Positions 1 to 11,320 of a stretch of DNA of 50,932 nucleotides are shown one piece after another (the stretch's first letter is position 1; each line of letters starts with the position of its first letter). Position numbers and translations under genes: made by a program. The notes beneath the pieces are model-generated. The model did no database searches, had not been told where the DNA came from, and was given only the letters and a program-made list of their open reading frames with translations. The DNA comes from Bryobacterales bacterium (GTDB lineage Bacteria > Acidobacteriota > Terriglobia > Bryobacterales > Bryobacteraceae). Location of the stretch: contig JADLBD010000106.1 of the NCBI GenBank assembly GCA_020847975.1, positions 1-50,932 of the forward strand. The letters run 5' to 3'.

Positions 1-375
1 GCGTTTGACTCGTCGGCGGGTTTCGACCTGCCCAACGGTTCGAACCGTTCTCCCGACGCCTCCTGGGTGCGGAATTCGCGGCTCGCCGCGTTGCGCCCGG
101 AAGAGAAGGAAGAATACCTGCCCTTGTGTCCCGACTTCGTCGTGGAGTTGCGCTCGAATCGCGGCCGGTTGGCGGCGCTGAAGGCCAAAATGGAGGAATA
201 CCTGGGCAACGGGGCGCGATTGGGCTGGCTGATCGACCCCGTGGAGCAGCGCGTATATGTGTACCGGCCGGGGAAGGCTCCGGAGATTCTGGGGACGCCC
301 GCGGCGGTGTCCGCTGATCCGGAACTGCCCGGCTTCACGCTGGATTTGAGACGGGTCTGGAATCCCCTACTGTAG
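1..375 (+). CDS. Uma2-family nuclease-like protein, 5' end outside window
   Basis: The reading frame is open from the first base and ends at TAG 373-375, giving 124 visible residues of a Uma2 (DUF820) protein. This family has a PD-(D/E)XK-like fold and is widespread in Acidobacteria and cyanobacteria, but its role is poorly known. The visible part holds the family pattern in order: SPDASW (acidic residue), then PDFVVEL with the conserved Glu, then LKAKMEEYL with the Lys, then GWLIDPVEQRVYVY and a C-terminal LPGFTLDL segment. The N-terminal part is cut off by the window edge, so the start cannot be placed. The last 9 bases overlap the 3' end of the convergent VOC gene. Confidence 0.85.
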   Translation, partial: AFDSSAGFDLPNGSNRSPDASWVRNSRLAALRPEEKEEYLPLCPDFVVELRSNRGRLAALKAKMEEYLGNGARLGWLIDPVEQRVYVYRPGKAPEILGTPAAVSADPELPGFTLDLRRVWNPLL

Positions 376-759
376 CTGCGAGATGCTGAGGATGTTCCCT
401 TCCGGGTCCTGGAACCAGGCCACTTTGGCTCCACCGGGCGCGGTCCAGATGCCGAGTTCATCCTGCTCGAGACCGGGATAGCGTTGGAAGGCGACCCCGG
501 CTTCTGTTAAAGATTGGGCAGCAGCGGCGATATCGGGAACGTTCCATCCGAGGATCGTGTAGCCGGCAGGGTTTAGTTGCCGGACCACGGTAACGCGGAG
601 CATGATGCCATGAAGGTCGAAGACGAGAGCGAAGGGGAGTTCCTCACTGAGCAGGGGAAGCCCGAGGACGCCCTGGTAGAATTGCCTCGCTCGTTCAGGG
701 TCGCGGGTGGGGACAAAGGCGACAGGGCTTTGGGCGCTGAGCCGGAATGGGGAACTCAT
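367..759 (-). CDS. VOC (glyoxalase/bleomycin-resistance) family protein
   Basis: A 130-residue single-domain vicinal-oxygen-chelate protein. The N-terminal half contains VAFVPTRDPERARQFYQGVLGLPLL, typical of the first beta-alpha-beta-beta-beta module, and the C-terminal half ends with GAKVAWFQDPEGNILSISQ, typical of the second module with its metal-ligand Glu region. The frame is open further upstream, but ATG 757-759 gives MSSPFRLS directly before the VOC fold and has a GAGAAG-like stretch upstream, so I chose it. The substrate is unknown; VOC proteins of this size include lyases, dioxygenases and drug-binding proteins. It is divergent from the fucosidase gene, with only 44 bp between the starts. 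Confidence 0.85.
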   Translation of the reverse strand: MSSPFRLSAQSPVAFVPTRDPERARQFYQGVLGLPLLSEELPFALVFDLHGIMLRVTVVRQLNPAGYTILGWNVPDIAAAAQSLTEAGVAFQRYPGLEQDELGIWTAPGGAKVAWFQDPEGNILSISQLQ

Positions 760-791
760 AGGCTTCTCATTTTCTCTCGATTTGGGTTGGC

Positions 792-797
792 TACAAT
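792..797 (+). promoter_or_regulatory. Candidate -10 box of a leaderless fucosidase transcript
   Basis: TACAAT lies 6 bp before the ATG at 804. There is no Shine-Dalgarno-like sequence in between, so if this is the -10 element, transcription would begin at or next to the start codon. The -35 region (around 769-774) is poor. This is inference from sequence only. Confidence 0.35.
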
Positions 798-803
798 ACA
801 GCC

Positions 804-2540
804 ATGAAGTTCCACCGCCTGACCCTGGCGGCGATTGTCGCCGCCGGAGCGCTGGCAGCGCAATCCTCGATTCACCCCTCCCTGTCGTCGCCTGATCGCA
901 CACAATGGTTCCGCGACGCGAAGTTCGGGATGTTCATCCACTGGGGGGCGTATTCCGTTATCGGCCGGCATGAATGGAGCCGGGAGATGTTCCACATCCC
1001 GCAGGCAGAGTACGACGAGTATGCGCGGCGGTTTAATCCGGTGAATTTTGATCCCGACGCATGGGTGGCGCTGGCGCAAAACGCCGGCGCGCGGTATATG
1101 GTGGTGACCTCGAAACACCACGACGGGTTCAGCATCTGCCGCAGCGGGGTAAGCGACTACGACATGGAGATCACGCCGTACGCGGGTGACCCGCTGAAGA
1201 TGCTCTCGCAGGCGGCGGCGCGGCGCGCGATGCGGCTGGGCTTTTATCACTCCATCATGGACTGGCACAACCCGGACTATGTGCCGAAGCGGGCGTGGGA
1301 GACCAAGGAGCCGAATAAGGGCGGGAACCTCGACAAGTACATCGACTTCATGAAGGAGCAACTGCGGGAATTGCTCACCGGCTACGGCGATGTCGCGGTG
1401 CTGTGGTTTGACGGCGAGTGGGAGCACTCGACCGCGGAGATGCGGTCCGACGAAATCTACGACTTCATCCGGCAAACCTCGCCGAAGACGCTGATCAATG
1501 ACCGGCTGTTCAAGCGGGAGCCCGGCAACAAAGGCGACTTCGGGACTCCGGAGCAGTTCGTTCCCGCCACCGGGTTGAAGGATCCCTCCGGCAAGCCGAT
1601 TCTCTGGGAGTCATGCGTCACCATCAACAGTGATGGCTGGGGATACAACAAGTACGAGACGGAGTTCAAGACATCGCGTGATCTCATCCGGATGTTGATC
1701 GAGGTGGTGAGCAAGGGCGGGAATCTGCTGTTGAACGTAGGGCCGATGCCGGATGGCCGCATTCCGGACGAATTCGTGACGCGGCTGAATGCAATGGGTG
1801 AGTGGATGGCGGTGAACTCGGAGGCGATCTACGGAACAACGGCCAGCCCCTTTGCCCGTCTTCCGTTTTTCGGCCGGGCGACGGTGAAAGACAACGTGCT
1901 CTACCTGCACGTGTTCCAATGGCCCGCGGACCGGCGGCTGCGGGCGCCGGGGTTGAAGAACCTGGTGCAATCGGCGAAGATTCTCGGCGCGCAAGGTTCG
2001 CCGCTGCGCACTTTCCGCGAGGGGAGCGACGTGCTGGTGGAACTTCCAGCGCAGGCGCCGGACGAAGTGGCGACGGTGGTGGCGCTGACTCTTGACGGGG
2101 CTCCGCTGGTGGAGCCGTATGTGATCCGTCCGGATGAGAAGGGAGTTCTGCGCCTGGGTGTGGAGTCCTCGGAGATTGAAACGCAGTTCGGGCAGCGGGC
2201 AAAGAAAGAGAACTTCCTCGGGCGCGTGTTCCTCACAAAGTGGACCCGCGCGGACGACGTGCCGGTGTGGACGATGTCTGTGCCGAAGGCGGGCCGCTAC
2301 AAGGTGGAGTTGAGTTACGGCGCTTCGCGCGGCGCGGCCGGCGCCGAGTACACCGTGTCGGCAGGCAAAGCGCAGTTGACGGCGAAGACGGTGAATAGCG
2401 GCGGCGAGATGGTGTTCCATACGGTGACGGCCGGAGAACTGCGCCTGGAAGCGGGCGAACAGCGGCTGCGGGTGAAGGCCTCGACGACGGGGAGACAGGC
2501 GATGACGCTCGAATGGGTTCGTCTGGTTCCGGTCACCTGA
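804..2540 (+). CDS. Secreted GH29 alpha-L-fucosidase
   Basis: A 578-residue glycoside hydrolase family 29 enzyme, predicted to release alpha-L-fucose from glycans outside the cytoplasm. An N-terminal signal peptide (residues 1-19, ending AGALAAQ) is followed by the GH29 core from about residue 28: WFRDAKFGMFIHWGAYSV, then YMVVTSKHHDGFS near 98-110, then VLWFDGEW with Asp203 as the expected nucleophile, and GNLLLNVGPMPDG. After about residue 340 there is a beta-rich domain ending with a jelly-roll-like module (about 460-578). The length is normal for a bacterial GH29 with accessory domains. The general acid/base is not conserved in motif form across GH29 and I did not assign it. The SecA paralogue starts 16 bp downstream, so the two may be co-transcribed. 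Confidence 0.93.
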   Translation: MKFHRLTLAAIVAAGALAAQSSIHPSLSSPDRTQWFRDAKFGMFIHWGAYSVIGRHEWSREMFHIPQAEYDEYARRFNPVNFDPDAWVALAQNAGARYMVVTSKHHDGFSICRSGVSDYDMEITPYAGDPLKMLSQAAARRAMRLGFYHSIMDWHNPDYVPKRAWETKEPNKGGNLDKYIDFMKEQLRELLTGYGDVAVLWFDGEWEHSTAEMRSDEIYDFIRQTSPKTLINDRLFKREPGNKGDFGTPEQFVPATGLKDPSGKPILWESCVTINSDGWGYNKYETEFKTSRDLIRMLIEVVSKGGNLLLNVGPMPDGRIPDEFVTRLNAMGEWMAVNSEAIYGTTASPFARLPFFGRATVKDNVLYLHVFQWPADRRLRAPGLKNLVQSAKILGAQGSPLRTFREGSDVLVELPAQAPDEVATVVALTLDGAPLVEPYVIRPDEKGVLRLGVESSEIETQFGQRAKKENFLGRVFLTKWTRADDVPVWTMSVPKAGRYKVELSYGASRGAAGAEYTVSAGKAQLTAKTVNSGGEMVFHTVTAGELRLEAGEQRLRVKASTTGRQAMTLEWVRLVPVT

Positions 2541-2556
2541 CCGGCGGGCAACGCCG

Positions 2557-4716
2557 ATGATCAAGAACCTGGCGCGCAAGTTCACTACGTTCCTCGAGCG
2601 GCAGCAGACGCACAGCCTGGATTTCTACAGGGAAGTGCTGCAAGCCATTACCGCGAAGCGCGCTACTGTAGAGACTCTTGCCGATGACAACCTGCGGCAG
2701 TTTGCCGCGCAGGCGACATCGCTCACCGATTGTCTTGCCGCGGCGAGCATCGCCATCGAGCGGGTGCTTGGGATGCGGCCGTTCGACGTGCAGATTCTCG
2801 GGGCCATCGCGATGGCTGACGGGCGGATCGCCGAAATGCAGACCGGCGAGGGGAAGACGCTCACGGCGGTGATGCCGGTGGCGTTCCATGCCGCTCAGGG
2901 GGACCAGGTGCATGTGCTCACGGCGAATGACTACCTGGCGCGGCGCGATGCGGAGTGGATGGGGGACGTGTACCGGTTCCTCGGGCTGACGGTGGGGTTT
3001 GTCACGCAGGGGATGAGCCCGGAGGAGCGGCGCAAGGCCTATGCCTGCGATGTCGCCTACGCGACTCCGAACGAAGTGGGGTTCGATTACCTGCGGGATT
3101 CGTTGGCCCTGAAACCGGAAGAGCTGGTGCAGCGGGGATTCGGGGCGGCGCTGCTCGATGAAGTGGATTCCATCCTCATCGACGAGGCGCGCATTCCGTT
3201 GGTGATCGCCGGCGGCGCCGCCGCTCCCAGGGAACTGGTGCACCGGATAGCCCAGGTGGTGCGCCAGCTTCACCGCTACGCGGATTTTCATGTCGATGAG
3301 CACGGCCGCAACGTGCTGCTCACCGATGCGGGCGCGGCGCGGGTGGAGGCCGCGCTCGGCTGCGGGAATTTGTACGAAGAGCACAATCTCTCGCTGTTCA
3401 CTGCGCTGTCGGACGCGCTGCATGCGGCGGTGCTGCTGCGCCGGGACGTGGACTATGTCGTCCGCGGCGGCGGCATTGAAATCGTGGACGAATTCAAAGG
3501 GCGCATCGCCGACCGGCGTCGATGGCCGGCGGGGCTGCAAACGGCGCTCGAGGCGAAGGAGGGAGTGGAACTTCGGGCGCAGGGGCGAATCCTCGGATCG
3601 ATCACCTTACAGAGCCTGGTGAAGCTCTACCATCCCTTGTGCGGAATGACGGGTACCGCGGCGACGCAGGCCGGGGAGTTTCGACAGGTTTACGGGCTGG
3701 ATGTCGTCGCTATTCCCACGAACCGGCCGGTGATCCGCAGCGACCAGAGGGACGTCATCTTTCCCACGCGCGGGGATCGCGATCGCGCGGTAGTGGAAAC
3801 GATCGCCAGGAATCATGCCTTCGGGCGGCCGGTGCTGGTGGGTACGTCGAGTGTTGCGGATTCGGAGCGGCTCAGCGCGCAGTTGGCCGCGAATTCGATT
3901 CCTCACCGCGTTTTGAACGCGCGCAATGACGCGGAGGAAGCGCCGATCATCGCGCAAGCGGGGCAGGCGGGCGCAGTCACCATTTCGACGAACATGGCCG
4001 GGCGCGGCACGGATATCCGCCTGGGCGAGGGAGTGGCGGAGTTGGGAGGGCTCCTGGTGATCGGTGCGTGCCGTCACGAAGCGCGCCGGATCGACCTCCA
4101 GCTTCGCGGACGGGCCGGGCGGCAAGGAGATCCGGGCGAATCGCGATTCTTCCTGAGTCTCGAGGATGATCTCATGGTGCGCTTCGGGCTCGCTTCCATC
4201 CTGAACACAACCGAATATCCCGCCGAGGCCATGGACCACCTGCAACGCATCATCGAGGGAGAGAACCTGGAGATTCGCAAGACGCTGCTGAAGTACGACA
4301 GCCTGATCGAGAACCAGAGGCGGATGGCGCAGGGAATCCGGAGCGCCGTGCTGCATGGGGAACGCGAATGCGAAAATCCGCGGGCGGCGCTGCTGAAGAT
4401 CGACGAGTTGTGGTCCGACTACCTGGCGGACATCGCGGAGATGAAATCGGGCATCCACTGGGTTTCTTTCGGTGGGAAGAATCCGTTCGACACTTTTGTT
4501 CACGATGCGGCGGCGATCTTCGAGGAAGTGGAGCGGGGAATGGAGGCGGCGATCACCAATCCGGCGGAGCACGGAGTGCCGGACACCTTCGAGCGCGGGA
4601 CAACGTGGACGTATGTAACTACCGACCAGCCGCTGGGCGATTACGGCCAGCGGCTGGCGCGCGGGATTGCCCGGACATTTTCCGACATCGCGGAGATGCT
4701 TCGGCAGAAGCGCTGA
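2557..4716 (+). CDS. Short SecA-family ATPase (SecA paralogue)
   Basis: A 719-residue SecA-type DEAD motor. Visible parts are the N-terminal linker helix, the RPFDVQILGAIAMADGRIAEMQTGEGKT block with Walker A at 94-101, the preprotein cross-linking region, DEVDSILIDEARIP (Walker B, about 201-214), the CGMTGTA motif and NMAGRGTDIRLG in helicase domain 2 (about 478-489). Normal housekeeping SecA is about 840-950 residues. Here the scaffold/wing region is condensed (IDELWSDYLADIAEMK) and the protein ends soon after FSDIAEMLRQKR, with no C-terminal Cys/His zinc tail for SecB or ribosome contact. It sits after a secreted fucosidase rather than with other sec genes. It could be the only SecA, but a second specialised SecA is more likely. 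Confidence 0.85.
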   Translation: MIKNLARKFTTFLERQQTHSLDFYREVLQAITAKRATVETLADDNLRQFAAQATSLTDCLAAASIAIERVLGMRPFDVQILGAIAMADGRIAEMQTGEGKTLTAVMPVAFHAAQGDQVHVLTANDYLARRDAEWMGDVYRFLGLTVGFVTQGMSPEERRKAYACDVAYATPNEVGFDYLRDSLALKPEELVQRGFGAALLDEVDSILIDEARIPLVIAGGAAAPRELVHRIAQVVRQLHRYADFHVDEHGRNVLLTDAGAARVEAALGCGNLYEEHNLSLFTALSDALHAAVLLRRDVDYVVRGGGIEIVDEFKGRIADRRRWPAGLQTALEAKEGVELRAQGRILGSITLQSLVKLYHPLCGMTGTAATQAGEFRQVYGLDVVAIPTNRPVIRSDQRDVIFPTRGDRDRAVVETIARNHAFGRPVLVGTSSVADSERLSAQLAANSIPHRVLNARNDAEEAPIIAQAGQAGAVTISTNMAGRGTDIRLGEGVAELGGLLVIGACRHEARRIDLQLRGRAGRQGDPGESRFFLSLEDDLMVRFGLASILNTTEYPAEAMDHLQRIIEGENLEIRKTLLKYDSLIENQRRMAQGIRSAVLHGERECENPRAALLKIDELWSDYLADIAEMKSGIHWVSFGGKNPFDTFVHDAAAIFEEVERGMEAAITNPAEHGVPDTFERGTTWTYVTTDQPLGDYGQRLARGIARTFSDIAEMLRQKR

Positions 4717-4722
4717 GGCGCG

Positions 4723-8278
<3,556 letters not shown>

Positions 8279-8356
8279 AGGCCTGCTGTGCTCCCTAAAC
8301 TCCAATTCGGGTTCTGTATCACAATTGTTATCTATGTAAGCCGGAACCGTAGGGGC

Positions 8357-8512
8357 TGTGGAAATGTTAGTATCTTCCTAAATTATACAAAACTCTACGT
8401 CTTGCTGTCTTTCCCCGGTGTGAAAAAAGCGCCTCGGGCAGTGGATCGATCGAGGGACGCTTCTTTTCCACCTGTCTTCCACCGGACATGCTCGGGCACG
8501 GTCTGTGGAAAA
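8357..8512. promoter_or_regulatory. DnaA-box-like sites between dnaA and dnaN
   Basis: Within the 245-bp dnaA-dnaN gap I see ATTTCCACA (complement of 8357-8365), TTATACAAA at 8383-8391, TTTTTCACA (complement of 8419-8427), TTTTCCACC at 8464-8472 and TTTTCCACA (complement of 8504-8512). These are zero to two mismatches from TTWTNCACA. They may belong to the origin or autoregulate the operon. Confidence 0.6.
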
Positions 8513-8523
8513 CGATGATAAGT

Positions 8524-9846
8524 TCAACTGAATGAATCAGTTATACTTTGGATTAATTTGTTCAAATCAGGATCCTTGTGCCGCATGTCCTCAATCTTCT
8601 GAATGGAGTGGAGGACGGTGGTGTGGTGCTTACCCCCGAAGGCGCGCCCGATCTCGGGGAGGGAAGCCTGGGTGAGGTCCTTCACCAGGTACATGGCAAT
8701 CTGCCTCGGATAGGAGATGTGGCGGGCGTTGGTCTTCTGCTTCAGTTGGGACACCTGGAGGTTGTGCTTTTCCGCCACGGCACGCACCACCATTTCGATT
8801 GTCAACTTGCGGTCATTGGCCTGGACCATGTGCTTCAGCATCTGCTGCGCCATCGACAACGTTATGGGGCTCTGGGTCATGGTGGAGTAGGCGATCAGCT
8901 TGACCAGGGCGCCTTCGAGTTCCCGTACGTTCGACTTGGTCTTGGTGGCGATGAAGATGCGAACATCCTCCGGCAGGTGGATGCCTTCGGCTTCCGCCTT
9001 CTTGTCGAGAATCGCCATCTTCGTCTCCAGATCGGGCGGTTGAACGTCCACCATCAGGCCCCACTCGAAGCGGGAGCGCAGGCGCTCGACAAGGCCCGGG
9101 ATGTGTTTCGGCGAAGAGTCGCTCGAGAGCACGATCTGCTTCTGGTGGTCGTATAGTTCGTTGAAGGTATGGAAGAATTCGTCCTGAGTTCGTTCTTTGC
9201 CGCCAAGGATCTGGATGTCGTCCACCAGAAGCACGTCGGCAGTGCGGTAGTACTGATGGAAGACCGACATGCGTTCGCTCTTGATGCAGTTGATCATCTC
9301 ATTCATGAAGCGCTCGCTCGAGGTATAGACGATGCGCATTCCGGCATACTGGGTGTGGAGTTGCAAGCCAATGGCGTGCATGAGATGAGTCTTGCCCATG
9401 CCTACGCCGCCATAGATGAATAGCGGGTTGTAACTGCCGGAGGGCCGGCCGGCTACGGCTTTGGCAGCGGCGTGGGCGAACTGGTTGCAGGAGCCGACCA
9501 CAAAGGAATCGAAATTGAACTTCGGGTTGAGTTGACAACCGTGAGCCGGGGCTGATGGATGTTCGGCGGCGGCGTGAGAATCCCTGGATGGAGATTGGGA
9601 GGGAACGTAGCCTTGAACAACGTGGTAAACGACTTCCGCCACGGGGAGACTGGAGGCCTCGATGGCGGAACACACTTTGTCGTGATATTCCACCTCCAGC
9701 CAATCCTTGGCGAATTCGTTCGGCACCTTGACGTGGAGAGTCTGTCCCTCCAGGCGATCGAGCGCGGTTTTGCTTACCCAGTTCTGGAAGGCTTCCGAGC
9801 TCAACTCCGAGGCAAGTTGTTGTTTGATCTGCTCCCAATAGTTCAT
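8524..9846 (-). CDS. dnaA: Chromosomal replication initiator DnaA
   Basis: A 440-residue initiator that binds DnaA boxes and melts the origin. Domain I begins MNYWEQIKQQLASELSSEAFQNWVS, followed by a variable linker (about 80-105). The AAA+ domain starts NPKFNFDSFVVGSCNQFAHAAAKAV with Walker A GGVGMGKT at 146-153 and Walker B VLLVDDIQ near 205. Domain IV carries ISYPRQIAMYLVKDLTQASLPEIGRAFGGKHHTTVLHSIQKIE, the DNA-binding signature. I chose ATG 9844-9846 over the in-frame start 39 nt upstream because it gives the family N-terminus and has an AAGAAG ribosome-binding sequence. It is the first gene of the leftward dnaA-dnaN-gyrB block. Confidence 0.98.
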   Translation of the reverse strand: MNYWEQIKQQLASELSSEAFQNWVSKTALDRLEGQTLHVKVPNEFAKDWLEVEYHDKVCSAIEASSLPVAEVVYHVVQGYVPSQSPSRDSHAAAEHPSAPAHGCQLNPKFNFDSFVVGSCNQFAHAAAKAVAGRPSGSYNPLFIYGGVGMGKTHLMHAIGLQLHTQYAGMRIVYTSSERFMNEMINCIKSERMSVFHQYYRTADVLLVDDIQILGGKERTQDEFFHTFNELYDHQKQIVLSSDSSPKHIPGLVERLRSRFEWGLMVDVQPPDLETKMAILDKKAEAEGIHLPEDVRIFIATKTKSNVRELEGALVKLIAYSTMTQSPITLSMAQQMLKHMVQANDRKLTIEMVVRAVAEKHNLQVSQLKQKTNARHISYPRQIAMYLVKDLTQASLPEIGRAFGGKHHTTVLHSIQKIEDMRHKDPDLNKLIQSITDSFS

Positions 9847-10127
9847 ACTTCTTTGCTCCACACACTCCGGCCAAGAGTTTCCCACACATTTTCCACACGC
9901 TGTGGAAATCCGAGGTGACCGTACTCAGTAAGGGAAAGATCTGTTGAAGCTCGGGGCCAAGGGGGGTGTTGCTCCGTCAGGCATCATCAGATCCGCGGAA
10001 CACAGTCTAGCATAGAACCACGGGGTTGGAATCAACAGTTTTTTACAAATATAAATATCTTATTTTCAACAGGTTACACCACAGTTTCCATTCGACAACT
10101 GTAGCACCCTCGGCGGGGAAAACCTTA
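9847..10127. other. Candidate replication origin upstream of dnaA
   Basis: This stretch before dnaA has no plausible gene. It begins with DnaA-box variants: TTTCCCACA at 9878-9886 and a facing pair, TTTTCCACA 9889-9897 and TGTGGAAAT 9901-9909, separated by CGC. About 130 bp further on is an almost pure A/T run at 10039-10068, by far the most AT-rich stretch of the neighbourhood and a good unwinding-element candidate. Boxes next to dnaA plus an AT-rich element is a common oriC design. The parS gap at 23.2-23.9 kb is a competing location, although no DnaA boxes were seen there. Confidence 0.5.
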
Positions 10128-10189
10128 GTCCTTTGGATTCAATTGACAGCAGGCACCGGGTGTACGAAAATGAAGATTCCCCAGCTCGA

Positions 10190-10265
<76 letters not shown>

Positions 10266-10370
10266 TTCCTCAATACCTTTCCCTGGCAGGCGTCCTGGAT
10301 TCCGGCATAGCTCTGGAGCGCATAATGAATGGGATGCGAGTGTGCCAAATCGTGGCGGTGGGAGTGACGT

Positions 10371-10559
10371 TTGCAATACACGATGGGCTCGGCGTATGCG
10401 AGCTTCGAGGAAAGGGAGAAAGGATCGGTGGAGGTAGGCAAGGCGGCGGATTTTGCGGTACTTTCGGAAGACATCCTGGAGATTCCGGCTTCACGAATCG
10501 ATAGAGTGAAGGTGGTGTTGACAGTGGTGGATGGCCATATCGTGTTTCGCGGCAAATAA
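10371..10559 (+). pseudogene. Remnant of an amidohydrolase (C-terminus only)
   Basis: About 62 codons read QYTMGSAYASFEEREKGSVEVGKAADFAVLSEDILEIPASRIDRVKVVLTVVDGHIVFRGK, with a normal stop. This is the C-terminal end of a YtcJ-like amidohydrolase: the family ends with AYASFEE..KGSI..GKLADLVVLS.D and VxxTxVxGxxVY. The frame is closed by TGA at 10365-10367 just upstream, and no other part of the roughly 550-residue enzyme is found between here and tRNA-Gly. I therefore read it as a leftover after deletion or insertion beside the tRNA. Translation from TTG 10371 is possible but would give no catalytic domain. The rest of 10266-10616 shows nothing I can name. Confidence 0.7.
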
Positions 10560-10616
10560 CAATCTGTCCATGGTCTTAAGATTCTTTACTGAACTGCCGA
10601 TAGGGGAAGGGTAAGT

Positions 10617-10928
10617 ATGTTGGGCCCCTATGAAGACAGTGAGCTGGTGCTGGCCCAGTTCAACAAGCTCATCAACGAACTGCTGCGGGGAACGATCAAC
10701 CGGAACTGTTTCCGTCCCTGGGAGATCGAGATTCTGTTGGACATCGAGAACTGCAATCTCAAGGATGGCAACAGGAAAGAGACACTGCGGCGGTATCAGA
10801 AGTTCGTGCAACGTCAGATGGAGCGCGGGGCGCCCTCACCCGTTACTCTCTCCACTTACCTCTCCGGTCTTCGCGCCAAGCGCGAGGCTATGGCCGGGAG
10901 GCACTCCAGCGTAGAGCAGGATTTCTAG
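10617..10928 (+). CDS. Small hypothetical protein
   Basis: A 103-residue protein of unknown function, beginning MLGPYEDSELVLAQFNKLINELLRG. It is charged, predicted mostly helical, and has no signal peptide, membrane segment or metal motif. The middle part (FRPWEIEILLDIENCNLKDGNRKETLRRYQKFVQRQMERG) has the look of a conserved acidobacterial protein of unknown function, a feeling from style only. A GGGGAAGGG ribosome-binding stretch precedes ATG 10617. The YggX-like gene follows 57 bp later and could be in the same transcript. Confidence 0.65.
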   Translation: MLGPYEDSELVLAQFNKLINELLRGTINRNCFRPWEIEILLDIENCNLKDGNRKETLRRYQKFVQRQMERGAPSPVTLSTYLSGLRAKREAMAGRHSSVEQDF

Positions 10929-10985
10929 CGGGTAGCCGCTGCGCTATCCTAATCGTTTAGGAGATTTCCTACAGGAGAGTACAGT

Positions 10986-11315
10986 ATGGGCTGTGGTAGC
11001 GGCTTTGTAGCACCCCAGGAACCCCGGGATCCAAACGAGCGAAAGGTGTTTTGCGTCAAGTTCCAGCGGGAAATGGTAGGTCTGAGCGAGGTTCCGTTTG
11101 AAAACCACCCGCTTGGGCAGCGGATCTATGAGCATGTCTCCAAGGACGCATGGAAGATGTGGATTGAGCACATGAAGATACTCATGAACGAGTACCGGCT
11201 GAACCTGGGCACCGCGGAGGCTCAGGAGTTTCTCCTGAAGCAGATGGAGCAGTACTTCTTCGGTGAGGGAGCGGCCCTGCCGCCCGGCTACGTCGCGCCC
11301 CAGACCAAGGGCTGA
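10986..11315 (+). CDS. YggX-like Fe(2+)-trafficking / oxidative-damage protection protein
   Basis: The region from about residue 20 follows E. coli YggX: KVFCVKFQREMVGLSEVPFENHPLGQRIYEHVSKDAWKMWIEHMKILMNEYRLN...FLLKQMEQYFFGEG, including the N-terminal Cys (Cys23 here) of the F-C-x-x-F/L-Q-R-E motif. YggX proteins are small (about 90 residues) and are linked to iron-sulfur cluster protection. This one has 109 residues because of an unusual 19-residue N-terminal extension beginning MGCGSGFVAPQEP. The start is well supported, since AGGAGAG lies 6 nt upstream. A small inverted repeat TCCTAA-TCGT-TTAGGA (10947-10962) sits in the leader. It converges on the ATP-grasp gene with 5 bp between the stops. 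Confidence 0.85.
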   Translation: MGCGSGFVAPQEPRDPNERKVFCVKFQREMVGLSEVPFENHPLGQRIYEHVSKDAWKMWIEHMKILMNEYRLNLGTAEAQEFLLKQMEQYFFGEGAALPPGYVAPQTKG

Positions 11316-11320
11316 GACTC

